DNA of 64,000 nt from assembly GCF_900117425.1 (NCBI RefSeq), contig NZ_FPEH01000011.1, positions 744,001-808,000 on the forward strand. Direction: 5' to 3'. Below are positions 1-7,003 of this stretch, one piece after another; the first letter of the stretch is position 1, and every line of letters starts with the position of its first letter. The notes under the pieces are model-generated. The model was not told where the DNA came from. It saw only the letters and a program-made list of their open reading frames with translations, and made no database searches. The position numbers were made by a program, and so were the translations under genes. Source of the stretch: Novosphingobium sp. NDB2Meth1 (GTDB taxonomy: Bacteria; Pseudomonadota; Alphaproteobacteria; Sphingomonadales; Sphingomonadaceae).

Positions 1-693
1 AAGGGCCAGCTCGTTGCGTGGGACGTGGCCAACCGCAAGCCCGCTTGGAAGATCGAGCTCACCGGCCCGTCGAACGGCGGCGTGCTGTCGACCGCGGGCA
101 ACCTCGTGTTCCAGGGTACTTCGGGCGGCGAATTCGTCGCCTATACCGCCGACAAGGGCGAGAAGCTGTGGTCGTTCCCCGCCCAGACCGGGATCATCGC
201 CGCCCCGATGACCTACACGATCGACGGCGAGCAATATGTCGCGATCCTCGCCGGCTGGGGCGGGGTGTGGGACGTTGCCACCGGCGTGCTCGCCAGGAAG
301 GGCGGCGCGGCGCGCAACATCAGCCGGCTGCTGGTGTTCAAGCTCGGCGCCAAGGGCCAGCTCCCCGAGCCGCCGCCGATGAACCAGATGGTGCTCGATC
401 CGCCGCCGTTCACTGGCACGCAGGCGCAGGCGACGCATGGCGGGCAGCTCTATGGCCGCTACTGCGCGATGTGCCACGGTGACGCCGCCATTTCCGGCGC
501 GCTCAACCCGGATCTGCGCCACTCCGGCGTGATCGCCTCGGCCGACGCGCTGAAGGCCATCGTGATCGGCGGCCAGCTCCACCAGAACGGTATGGTCTCG
601 TTCAAGGCAGTGCTGAAACCCGCCGATGCCGAAGCCATCCGCATGTACATCATCAAGCGCGCCAACGAGGACAAGCAGCTGGCCGCAAAGTAG
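1..693 (+). CDS. PQQ-dependent alcohol dehydrogenase (quinohaemoprotein), 3' part
   Basis: The gene is cut by the window edge: the frame is open from base 1 and only the last 230 residues are present. The first ~110 residues read as final blades of a PQQ beta-propeller (LVAWD, GGVLSTAGNLVFQG, LWSFPAQTG, YVAILAGWGG), the pattern of type II quinohaemoprotein alcohol dehydrogenases. A cytochrome c domain follows, with one CAMCH haem-binding motif (about bases 463-477) and a later Met (NGMVSF) that could be the distal ligand. Proteins of this type are periplasmic, oxidise alcohols with PQQ, and pass electrons through the C-terminal haem to the respiratory chain. The signal peptide, PQQ-site residues and substrate preference lie outside the window. 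A hairpin terminator follows the stop codon. Confidence 0.9.
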   Translation, partial: KGQLVAWDVANRKPAWKIELTGPSNGGVLSTAGNLVFQGTSGGEFVAYTADKGEKLWSFPAQTGIIAAPMTYTIDGEQYVAILAGWGGVWDVATGVLARKGGAARNISRLLVFKLGAKGQLPEPPPMNQMVLDPPPFTGTQAQATHGGQLYGRYCAMCHGDAAISGALNPDLRHSGVIASADALKAIVIGGQLHQNGMVSFKAVLKPADAEAIRMYIIKRANEDKQLAAK

Positions 694-711
694 GCCGCCG
701 CTGGACACGCG

Positions 712-751
712 AAGGGGCTGCCGGCACGCGTCGGCAGCCCCTTTCCTTTTT
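712..751 (+). terminator. Rho-independent terminator after the quinohaemoprotein gene
   Basis: A perfect 12-bp stem (AAGGGGCTGCCG, pairing with CGGCAGCCCCTT) encloses an 8-base loop and is followed by a T-rich run. It lies 19 bases after the stop codon, between two convergent genes. The minus-strand side has no comparable T-run, so it should act mainly on plus-strand transcripts. Confidence 0.85.
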
Positions 752-766
752 CGCAGCGGTCACCGG

Positions 767-1129
767 TTACAGGCTTACTGCGATCCGTTCGGCGTAGAAC
801 GCGATCATCCCGGCGATCCCGGCAACCTCGGGATAGACCTCCGGATAGCTCCACGCGACAGGAACATCGGGTGCCTCAGGCAGCGCCCAGTAGCGCGCGT
901 CGCCTTTGTACGGGCAATGCGTGGTGCGCCCCGGCATGGGGACAAGCGCGGTGAAGTCGACCGACGCGCTCGGAAAATAGACCACCGGCTCGTGGTTCTG
1001 CTCGTCCAGCCGCACGGCATGGCGGGTTGCCGCGATGAGCCGCGAGGGCGTCCGCGCCTGCACCACGACGGGCAGCGGGACGAGGTCGATGCGGTAGTCG
1101 GGCCGCGTCAGGTAACCGGAAGGGCGCAT
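767..1129 (-). CDS. DUF427 family protein
   Basis: This 120-residue protein matches the compact DUF427 family in length and motifs: a central VVYFP segment, then HCPYKGDARYW and a C-terminal AWSYPEVYPEVAGIAGMIAFY. The biochemical role of the family is not established. It is the last gene of a four-gene minus-strand unit (alpha/beta hydrolase, cupin, SDR, DUF427), with a 2-base gap after the SDR stop codon, so it is almost certainly co-transcribed. No signal peptide or membrane segment is visible, suggesting a cytoplasmic protein. The family assignment is firm; the function is unknown. Confidence 0.85.
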   Translation of the reverse strand: MRPSGYLTRPDYRIDLVPLPVVVQARTPSRLIAATRHAVRLDEQNHEPVVYFPSASVDFTALVPMPGRTTHCPYKGDARYWALPEAPDVPVAWSYPEVYPEVAGIAGMIAFYAERIAVSL

Positions 1130-1131
1130 GG

Positions 1132-1926
1132 TCAGATTCCTTTCGTTTCGCCCCCGTCGACGCGCAGCGCGATGCCGGTGATCCAGCGCGCGGGCGGCGA
1201 GACGAGGAACGCAATGGCTTCGGCAATGTCTTCGGGCAGGCCGAGACGGGCGATCCCGGCCTTGGCGACAAACCCGGCTGCTGCATCGGCCGGTTCGAGC
1301 CCCTCGACTTCGGCCAGCCGGTCAAACATCGCGCGCCGGCGGTCGGTGAGGATCGCGCCGGGCAGCAGGCTGTTGACCTGCACGCCGTCCTTCAGGCCCC
1401 GCTCGGCAAAGGTCTTGGCGAGCGCGGCAATCGCGGCATTGATCACGCCGACGGCGGCAAACTCGGGCTTGGGCGCCAGCGCGGACGTGCCGGAGGTGAT
1501 CACCACCGAACCGCCGCTGGCCTTGAGGGCGCCCCACGCCGCCAGCGTCAGACGACGCGCGGCATGGAACTTGAGCGCCAGGCCATCGTCCCATTCAGCG
1601 TCGCCCAGCGCGAAAAGGTCTTTCTGCGGCACCGCGCCGGCCACGTTGACCAGCGCATCGATCCGTCCGGTCTCGGTCAGCACAGTGCGTACTGCGGCTG
1701 CCGGAGCATCGGGCTCGCGCAAGTCGCGGGCGATGCAAATCGCGCGGGCGCCCTCGGCACAGATCGCGGCGGCGGTCTCGGCCAGCATCGTCCGGCTGCG
1801 CGCCACGATGGCGACCGTGCCGAAATCGCGTGCGAGGCGAATGGCAACGCCGCGGCCGATCCCGCGGCTGGCGCCGGTAACAAGGGCAACGCGCGCCGTG
1901 GGGCGCGAAGCGGGCATGGTTGTCAT
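1132..1926 (-). CDS. SDR-family oxidoreductase lacking the YxxxK active site
   Basis: This 264-residue protein has the classical short-chain dehydrogenase layout: TGASRGIGRG for dinucleotide binding near residue 18, an NVAG motif near residue 94, and a C-terminal RWITGIALRVDGG. At the catalytic position, where the family has Tyr-x-x-x-Lys, it reads VGVIN (in FAAVGVINAAIAAL), so neither Tyr nor Lys is present. The upstream Ser region (ITSGTS) is retained. It may be a non-reducing SDR-fold protein or use different catalytic residues. It sits in the unit with an alpha/beta hydrolase, a cupin and a DUF427 protein, divergent from a LysR regulator. The fold is certain; the reaction is not. Confidence 0.85.
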   Translation of the reverse strand: MTTMPASRPTARVALVTGASRGIGRGVAIRLARDFGTVAIVARSRTMLAETAAAICAEGARAICIARDLREPDAPAAAVRTVLTETGRIDALVNVAGAVPQKDLFALGDAEWDDGLALKFHAARRLTLAAWGALKASGGSVVITSGTSALAPKPEFAAVGVINAAIAALAKTFAERGLKDGVQVNSLLPGAILTDRRRAMFDRLAEVEGLEPADAAAGFVAKAGIARLGLPEDIAEAIAFLVSPPARWITGIALRVDGGETKGI

Positions 1927-1992
1927 GAGAAGTCTCGGGAAAAAGGGAGATTGGCCGGCAGCCTCATGGGACTGCCGGCCACCCGCGCCGCC

Positions 1993-2451
1993 TTACTTGG
2001 CCGGGACGTAGTCGAACTTGCCCGGCTGAACGATGAAGAACACGCAGTCTTCCTTCGAGAGGCACTGGGTCACGTGGGCTTCCTCACCTTTCTGGAACCA
2101 GTACGAACCGGCGGCGAGCGGGATGATCTTGCCGCCCGGCAGCTGGTTGGCGCCGACGCCCTTGATCACCACCGCGAAGTAGTCCTCGGTGTGGGTGTGG
2201 ACCGGGCTGACGAAGCCGGCCGGCATATGGATGAAGGTGCCGTGACGGCCGTGCTGGAGATCGCCATAGGCCGGGCCGGCCTGCAGTTCGCCCTTGTCGG
2301 TCTTCACGCCCGAACCGAAGAAAGAGATCTGGTCGACGGGGATGCTCACCGAAGGGCCTTCGTGCACGGGGCGCGGGGCATCCTGTGCGGCAGCGAGGCT
2401 GGCGCTGCCAACGGCGAACGCGATGGCGAGGAACAGGGTCTTCTTGATCAT
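1993..2451 (-). CDS. Secreted cupin-domain protein
   Basis: A 152-residue protein with a clear Sec signal peptide (MIKKTLFLAIAFAVG...ASLAAAQ, cleavage near residue 22). The mature part is a single cupin domain with a metal-ligand-like HTHTEDYFAVVIKG stretch and a downstream SYWFQKGEEAHVTQC. It most resembles DUF4437/ChrR-like cupins that bind a metal but have no assigned reaction. Two Cys (TQC and EDC) could form a disulphide in the periplasm. It lies between the hydrolase and SDR genes of the LysR-linked unit, 47 bases after the hydrolase stop. Its periplasmic location sets it apart from its neighbours, which look cytoplasmic. Confidence 0.85.
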   Translation of the reverse strand: MIKKTLFLAIAFAVGSASLAAAQDAPRPVHEGPSVSIPVDQISFFGSGVKTDKGELQAGPAYGDLQHGRHGTFIHMPAGFVSPVHTHTEDYFAVVIKGVGANQLPGGKIIPLAAGSYWFQKGEEAHVTQCLSKEDCVFFIVQPGKFDYVPAK

Positions 2452-2498
2452 GATGGAACTCCTTGAACTGTGAGGTTGGTTGAGCGGATTGGAGGTAC

Positions 2499-3356
2499 TC
2501 AGGCCGCGAAGGTGTCGATGATCTCGGCGGCGACGGTCTCGGCATTCTCGTCGAGCACGAAGTGGCCGCTATCGAGCCAGACGAGCTTCGCGTCCGGCAG
2601 ATCGGCGAGGAACGCCTCGGCACCGGCGGGAGTGAAGAACGGATCGCCCCGGCCCCACGTGATCAGCGTCTTGGGCTTGTGCGCGCGGAAGGCGGCGTGC
2701 CAGCTGTCGTAGGCGGCGACGTTCGTCTTGTAGTCATCGAGCAGGTCCAGCATGTAGGCATCGGTGCCCGGGCGATCGAGCAGCGCCTGGTCATGGGTCC
2801 AGTTGTCCGGGCTGATCGCGGCTTCATCGCGCGCGCCGACCAGATACTGGAACTGCGTCGTCCCGGCGGCAAGGAAACCGCGCGCAGCCGCTTCGGTTTC
2901 CGCATTGCGGTTTTCCCACAGCGGCAGGAACACTTGCGCGGCCGGTTCGCCCACGCCCGCCGTGTAGGCATTGGTGTTCTGGATCACGAAGCCGCGCACC
3001 GCTTCGGGGCGCTGGGCGAACAGGCGGAAGCCGACCGGGCCGCCGAAGTCCTGCATGTAGAGGATGTACGAGGTGAGGCCGAGTGCATCGATCAGGCCCG
3101 CGACATGCGCGGTAAGGTCGTCGAAGGTGTAGTCGAACTCGGTCGCGGACGGAGCGTCCGACTGGCCGAAGCCGACATAATCGGGGGCGATCACGTGGAA
3201 CCGGTCCGCCAGCAGCGGGATCAGGTTCCGGAACATGAAGCTCGAGGTGGGGAAGCCGTGGAGCAACACGATCGTCGGCAGCGCGGCGTCTCCGGCCTCG
3301 CGGTAGAAGATCTTGCGGCCGCCAACGGTCGCGGTCTTGTAGGTGGTCTGGGTCAT
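2499..3356 (-). CDS. Alpha/beta hydrolase, epoxide hydrolase/dehalogenase type
   Basis: This 285-residue protein has the alpha/beta hydrolase order: the oxyanion-hole motif HGFPTSS near residue 33, DYVGFGQSD, the nucleophile elbow MQDFGGPVGF (Asp nucleophile, residue ~107), and a C-terminal SGHFVLDE with the catalytic His. An Asp nucleophile followed by GG is typical of epoxide hydrolases and haloalkane or haloacetate dehalogenases rather than of Ser esterases. It is the first gene of the four-gene unit and starts 124 bases from the divergent LysR gene, with a LysR-type box between them. The substrate cannot be read from the sequence. Confidence 0.85.
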   Translation of the reverse strand: MTQTTYKTATVGGRKIFYREAGDAALPTIVLLHGFPTSSFMFRNLIPLLADRFHVIAPDYVGFGQSDAPSATEFDYTFDDLTAHVAGLIDALGLTSYILYMQDFGGPVGFRLFAQRPEAVRGFVIQNTNAYTAGVGEPAAQVFLPLWENRNAETEAAARGFLAAGTTQFQYLVGARDEAAISPDNWTHDQALLDRPGTDAYMLDLLDDYKTNVAAYDSWHAAFRAHKPKTLITWGRGDPFFTPAGAEAFLADLPDAKLVWLDSGHFVLDENAETVAAEIIDTFAA

Positions 3357-3423
3357 GCGTCCGTTCCTTTTCAGGTGTGTGGCGGGGCCATCGCCGCCGC
3401 TGAAGAGGACCTAGACCCTTCCG

Positions 3424-3444
3424 TTATCGCCGAGTATTCGATAA
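3424..3444. promoter_or_regulatory. Candidate LysR-type operator
   Basis: Six-base inverted arms TTATCG and CGATAA are separated by 9 bases, giving a T-N11-A core of the kind bound by LysR regulators. The site lies 36 bases before the chosen lysR start and ~67 bases before the divergent hydrolase gene. Binding by the neighbouring regulator is inferred from position. Confidence 0.5.
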
Positions 3445-3480
3445 GATCGGGAACTTGGCTCCCGCCGGATGGAAGGCTCC

Positions 3481-4386
3481 ATGGACCGTTTCGATGCCCT
3501 GCGCACGCTCGTCGCCGCTGTCGATGGCGGCAGCCTGTCCGCCGCCTCGCGCACGCTGCGCATGCCGCTGTCCACCGTGAGCCGGAAGATTTCCGAGCTG
3601 GAAGAGCATCTTACCACCCAGCTTCTGGTGCGAACCCCGCGCAAGCTGCTGCTCACCGATGCGGGCGAAGCTTTCGTCCACACCGCCAGGCGGCTGCTGA
3701 TCGAGCTCGACGAGGCCGAACGCGCTGCCTCGGGCGAATACCGCGAGCCGCTCGGCGAATTGCTCGTCACCGCGCCGATCGCCTTCGGCAAGCTCCATAT
3801 CCTCCCGGTCGTGCTCGAATTCCTGCGCGCCTATCCCAAGGTCGATGTGCGGCTCGTGCTGGCGGACACGGTCGTCGATCTGATCGACAACCATGTCGAC
3901 GTTGCCGCGCGGCTGGGTCGTCTGCCCGACAGCGGTCTGGTGGGCATGCGCGTGGGCGAGGTCCGCTGGATCACGGTCGCCAGCCCGCGCTACCTCGCCG
4001 AGCGCGGCCTGCCCGAAACGCCCGCCGCGCTGGAGGCGCACGATTGCCTAGCGTTCGAGGGCCTGCAGGCCTCGCGTACCTGGAACTTTTCCGGCGAAGC
4101 GGAAGGAACGCCGCTGCAGATCCGCCCGCGGCTCGGCGTCAACACCGCCGATGCGCTAGTCGAGGCGGCGAGCGAGGGGCTCGGCATCGCGCGGATGACC
4201 TCCTACCAGGCCGCGCCTGCATTGCGTGACGGGCGGCTGGTGGAAATCCTGAAGCCCTATGTCGGCCGGTCGATCCCGGTGCACCTCGTCCACACCGGCC
4301 CCGCACTCCTCCCGCTCAAGCTGCGCGCCTTCCTCGATTTCGCAGCACCGCGCCTGCGCGCCTCACTGGCCGCCCTGCCACGCTGA
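3481..4386 (+). CDS. LysR-family transcriptional regulator
   Basis: A 301-residue LysR protein. The N-terminal winged helix-turn-helix is typical (FDALRTLVAAVDGGSLSAA, then STVSRKISELEEHL), followed by a substrate-binding effector domain beginning near residue 90 (GELLVTAPIAFGKLHILPVV). The ATG at 3481 is preferred over the one at 3469 because it is preceded at proper spacing by GGAAGG and gives the usual family N-terminus. It is transcribed divergently from the hydrolase-cupin-SDR-DUF427 unit across a 124-base gap containing a LysR-type box. It is therefore the likely regulator of that unit and of itself. The effector is probably related to the substrate of the hydrolase or SDR, which is unknown. 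Confidence 0.92.
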   Translation: MDRFDALRTLVAAVDGGSLSAASRTLRMPLSTVSRKISELEEHLTTQLLVRTPRKLLLTDAGEAFVHTARRLLIELDEAERAASGEYREPLGELLVTAPIAFGKLHILPVVLEFLRAYPKVDVRLVLADTVVDLIDNHVDVAARLGRLPDSGLVGMRVGEVRWITVASPRYLAERGLPETPAALEAHDCLAFEGLQASRTWNFSGEAEGTPLQIRPRLGVNTADALVEAASEGLGIARMTSYQAAPALRDGRLVEILKPYVGRSIPVHLVHTGPALLPLKLRAFLDFAAPRLRASLAALPR

Positions 4387-4564
4387 GATCGGGACCGCGC
4401 TTCTCGTCGATCGATCTCGCCTCTGCGGCTCAGCAAGACCGACCTGCAGCCCGACGGACCGTATTGACGGCCGACCGGCGAAATCATGCGATGTGCCGCA
4501 ACCTAGGCGCGGGCTTCCAGCCTGCTCAAACAATCGATGCTGTTGAAAGTTCAGCTCTCGGAAG

Positions 4565-4640
4565 TGGTGCCCGGGGACGGAGTCGAACCGCCGACACCGT
4601 GATTTTCAGTCACGTGCTCTACCAACTGAGCTACCCGGGC
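4565..4640 (-). tRNA. tRNA-Phe (GAA)
   Basis: Read on the minus strand this is a complete 76-base tRNA: a 7-bp acceptor stem (GCCCGGG with CCCGGGC), D-arm TAGCTCAGTTGGTAGAGCA, anticodon loop CTGAAAA with GAA anticodon, T-loop GGTTCGACTCC, discriminator A and an encoded CCA. The GAA anticodon reads Phe codons. It lies ~107 bases downstream of yacG on the same strand, the usual alphaproteobacterial order. Confidence 0.97.
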
Positions 4641-4747
4641 ATCGTTTCGCAAGGCCGCCATAGGGCCTCAGCGCGTTGGAAGGGCGCCTATGGCGAAGGC
4701 GTGGCGGCTTGTCCAGCCCCTTGATGACGAAATCGCGCCATCTTGCC

Positions 4748-4921
4748 TCAGTCTACATCGCCCTCGGGATCGTGCACCGGGCCGGGGAGGGTGTAGCCTT
4801 CCTCCAGCCAGTTGACGAGATCGCGGTCGCGGCAGCGGGGGGAGCAGAACGGGGCGTATTCAGCGCTGCGCGGCTTGCGGCAGATCGGGCAGCGGCGAAT
4901 GGGAGCGGCGGGGGTCGTCAT
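4748..4921 (-). CDS. yacG: DNA gyrase inhibitor YacG, zinc-binding
   Basis: A 57-residue protein with four zinc-ligand Cys: CPIC at residues 11-14, then Cys26 and Cys30 in FCSPRCRDRDLVNWL. This is the YacG signature. In E. coli, YacG binds GyrB and inhibits gyrase; that function is carried over by family. Its ATG overlaps the stop codon of the upstream RNase E/G gene (ATGA), so the two should be translationally coupled. The order infA-maf-RNase E/G-yacG is conserved in related bacteria. Confidence 0.92.
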   Translation of the reverse strand: MTTPAAPIRRCPICRKPRSAEYAPFCSPRCRDRDLVNWLEEGYTLPGPVHDPEGDVD

Positions 4922-5913
4922 GCGGCCACTGCCTGCGCGAAGGTGGCGGCGGGCGCAAGAGCTGCGTCTTCATGCCATTGCAGACGGCGGCCGGTGCGGC
5001 GGGCGAGTTCGGCTTCCCATTCCGCCAGCATCGCGCGGCGCACGGCGGGGTGCGCGGTGAGCAGCAGGGTGCCGGGCTCGGCCACGCGCTCGGCCTGCCG
5101 CAGCAAGCGGCGCGCTGCTGCTGCAGCAGGCGCTCTGGCGAAGCGCGCCACCAGCGAAGGTCGCTCCAGCCGCGCAACCAGCTGGACGAAGCCGAAGCCA
5201 TTCATCCCGGTGCGCTCACCCTGCCAGCCTGCGGCCTCCAGCGCAGCGACCAGCGCCTCATCGACCGCGCGGCGCTGCGCCTTGTCCGCAAGCGAGGGGA
5301 AATCGATGCCCACCGACCCGCCGATATCGAAGCGCAGCAGCGCCGCGGCAATCGCCGGCGCCGCGGCCAGCGCCAGCGCGGGAAGCGGCGGTGGGCCGTC
5401 AATATCGATCAGGGTCATCGCCGGGGTCGGGCTGACGACAAGGTTGCCGCCCGCGAACGCTACTTCGCCGGTCAGTGCTTCGGCGACAAGATCGTCCCAC
5501 CCGGCTTCGGCAAAGGCGCGGCCATGCACCGGCACGTCCCGCACCGGATAAGGCCCGGCAGCAAGCTCCTCCAGCAGCGACGGCGCAGGCTTGAGCGCCT
5601 CACCCGCCGCGGGACGGACCTGCGGCAATTTGGTGCGCCCCCTCTCGGCAATCGCGGAGCGGGTCACGCGGACCATGACCGGGCGCCCCTCGGTCAGCGC
5701 AGGATCGAACCCCTCGCCCAAAGCCTCGCTACCATCGGGCAGGCGCACCACGGTGCGGCGGGTGCCGGGAATGCGGCCGACGAGGCGCGCCTCCGTCACC
5801 GCGCCCGCGCGCCAAGGTTCATCCCACAGGATGCGCGCGGCCAGTATCTCGCCCTGTTCGACAAGGATCGCGCGTTCTTCGCCGATCCCCGCCTCGATCA
5901 GCCACTCAGGCAA
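4918..5913 (-). CDS. Short RNase E/G family ribonuclease
   Basis: At 331 residues this is much shorter than RNase G (~490). The N-terminal ~110 residues form an S1-like portion (PEWLIEAGIGEERAILVEQG). The catalytic part keeps the metal-binding Asp region (AMTLIDIDGP near residue 165) and a GGSVGIDFPSL segment matching the second catalytic Asp. The CPxCxG zinc-link that joins RNase E/G dimers is absent. The start is taken as TTG at 5913, overlapping the end of maf and giving the family N-terminus; longer upstream frames run inside maf. It overlaps yacG by four bases. It is probably an RNA endonuclease or a reduced, partly specialised relative; oligomeric state and substrates are unknown. Confidence 0.8.
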   Translation of the reverse strand: MPEWLIEAGIGEERAILVEQGEILAARILWDEPWRAGAVTEARLVGRIPGTRRTVVRLPDGSEALGEGFDPALTEGRPVMVRVTRSAIAERGRTKLPQVRPAAGEALKPAPSLLEELAAGPYPVRDVPVHGRAFAEAGWDDLVAEALTGEVAFAGGNLVVSPTPAMTLIDIDGPPPLPALALAAAPAIAAALLRFDIGGSVGIDFPSLADKAQRRAVDEALVAALEAAGWQGERTGMNGFGFVQLVARLERPSLVARFARAPAAAAARRLLRQAERVAEPGTLLLTAHPAVRRAMLAEWEAELARRTGRRLQWHEDAALAPAATFAQAVAA

Positions 5914-6499
5914 TCGCCAGCCCCGCCGCGCGCAGAAGACGGCGCGTCTCGTAAAGTGGCAGACCGACAACGCCCGAATGGCTCCCGGCCAGCCACGCGC
6001 AGAAGCCTTCCGCGCTGCCCTGGATGGCATAGCCGCCCGCCTTGCCGTGCCACTCGCCCCCGGCGATATAGGCCTCGATCTCGGCGGGCTCGAGCCGCTT
6101 GAAGCGCACGATCGTCTCGCTCAGCGCCTCGCGCAGCGTGCCGTCGGGCGAGAGCACGGCAATGGCGGAGAACACGCGGTGGCGGCGGCCCGAGAGCAGC
6201 GCAAGACACCGCCTTGCCGTCGCCTCGTCCTCGGCCTTGGGCAGGATGCGCCGCCCGACACCCACGACGGTGTCGCCCGCAAGGATCACCGCCTCGGGTT
6301 CCAGCGCAGCGGCGGCACGCGCTTTCCCGGCAGCGAGGCGCACCGCGTGATTGCGTGGCAGTTCGCCGGACAGCGGGGTTTCATCGATGTCGGTGGCGAG
6401 AATGCGCGGCGCAGTCACGCCAAGGCGGGCCAGCAACTCGCGGCGGCGCGGGCTGGCCGATGCCAGCACCAGCGCGGGTGGTTCGGAAGCGGGCGGCAC
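5906..6499 (-). CDS. maf: Maf family nucleoside triphosphate pyrophosphatase
   Basis: A 197-residue Maf/Ham1-fold protein. The N-terminus (LVLASASPRRRELLARLG) carries the SxSPRR phosphate-binding motif, and LAGDTVVGVGRRILPKAEDE has the catalytic Asp region of dTTP/UTP-type Maf enzymes. Such enzymes hydrolyse non-canonical or excess NTPs and have been linked to septum formation. The start is GTG at 6499, 16 bases after infA, and the 3' end overlaps the next gene. It belongs to the infA-maf-RNase-yacG unit. Confidence 0.93.
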   Translation of the reverse strand: MPPASEPPALVLASASPRRRELLARLGVTAPRILATDIDETPLSGELPRNHAVRLAAGKARAAAALEPEAVILAGDTVVGVGRRILPKAEDEATARRCLALLSGRRHRVFSAIAVLSPDGTLREALSETIVRFKRLEPAEIEAYIAGGEWHGKAGGYAIQGSAEGFCAWLAGSHSGVVGLPLYETRRLLRAAGLAIA

Positions 6500-6515
6500 T
6501 GCTGCCGCAGCGAGC

Positions 6516-6761
6516 TCAGAAACCGCCAGGACCCGAACGGCCGGGCATGAAGCGGTAGGTGATGCGGCCCTTGGTCAGGTCATAAGGCGTCAGCTCGACC
6601 AGCACCTCGTCGCCCACCAGCACGCGGATGCGGTTCTTGCGCATCTTGCCGGCGGTGTGGCCCAGAATCTCGTGCTCGTTCTCCAGCTTCACGCGGAACA
6701 TCGCGTTGGGGAGCAGTTCGACCACCTGGCCGCGCATCTCGAGGAGTTCTTCTTTCGCCAT
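6516..6761 (-). CDS. infA: Translation initiation factor IF-1
   Basis: An 81-residue OB-fold protein starting [20 protein letters not shown] and containing [34 protein letters not shown]. This is unmistakable IF-1, which binds the 30S A site during initiation. The ATG at 6761 is the standard family start, although the frame stays open upstream. It is ~9 residues longer than the 72-residue E. coli protein because of a basic, Gly-rich tail ([11 protein letters not shown]). It heads the unit with maf, the short RNase and yacG. A 242-base gap to the divergent receptor gene must hold its promoter, but no confident -35/-10 pair was identified. Confidence 0.97.
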   Translation of the reverse strand: MAKEELLEMRGQVVELLPNAMFRVKLENEHEILGHTAGKMRKNRIRVLVGDEVLVELTPYDLTKGRITYRFMPGRSGPGGF

Positions 6762-7003
6762 AGGCGGGGTCGTCTGCCTTTTTCGCTTGGGTGCATGCAC
6801 GCATTGCGGGCGCCAGAAGCGCCCTTGCGCGCGGCGCATAGCGATCTCGGCGCAAAAAGAAAAGCGCGAAGGCAATTGCTGCGCTGCGACAAATTGATAC
6901 GAAAGGGTCATTGTCGGGCGCTTATGGGCGGCCCTAGGACCGTCGCGGGGGTTGGAACCAGCAACCGGGCCGGAAATCCCGACTCGCCAACAGGATACGT
7001 TCG

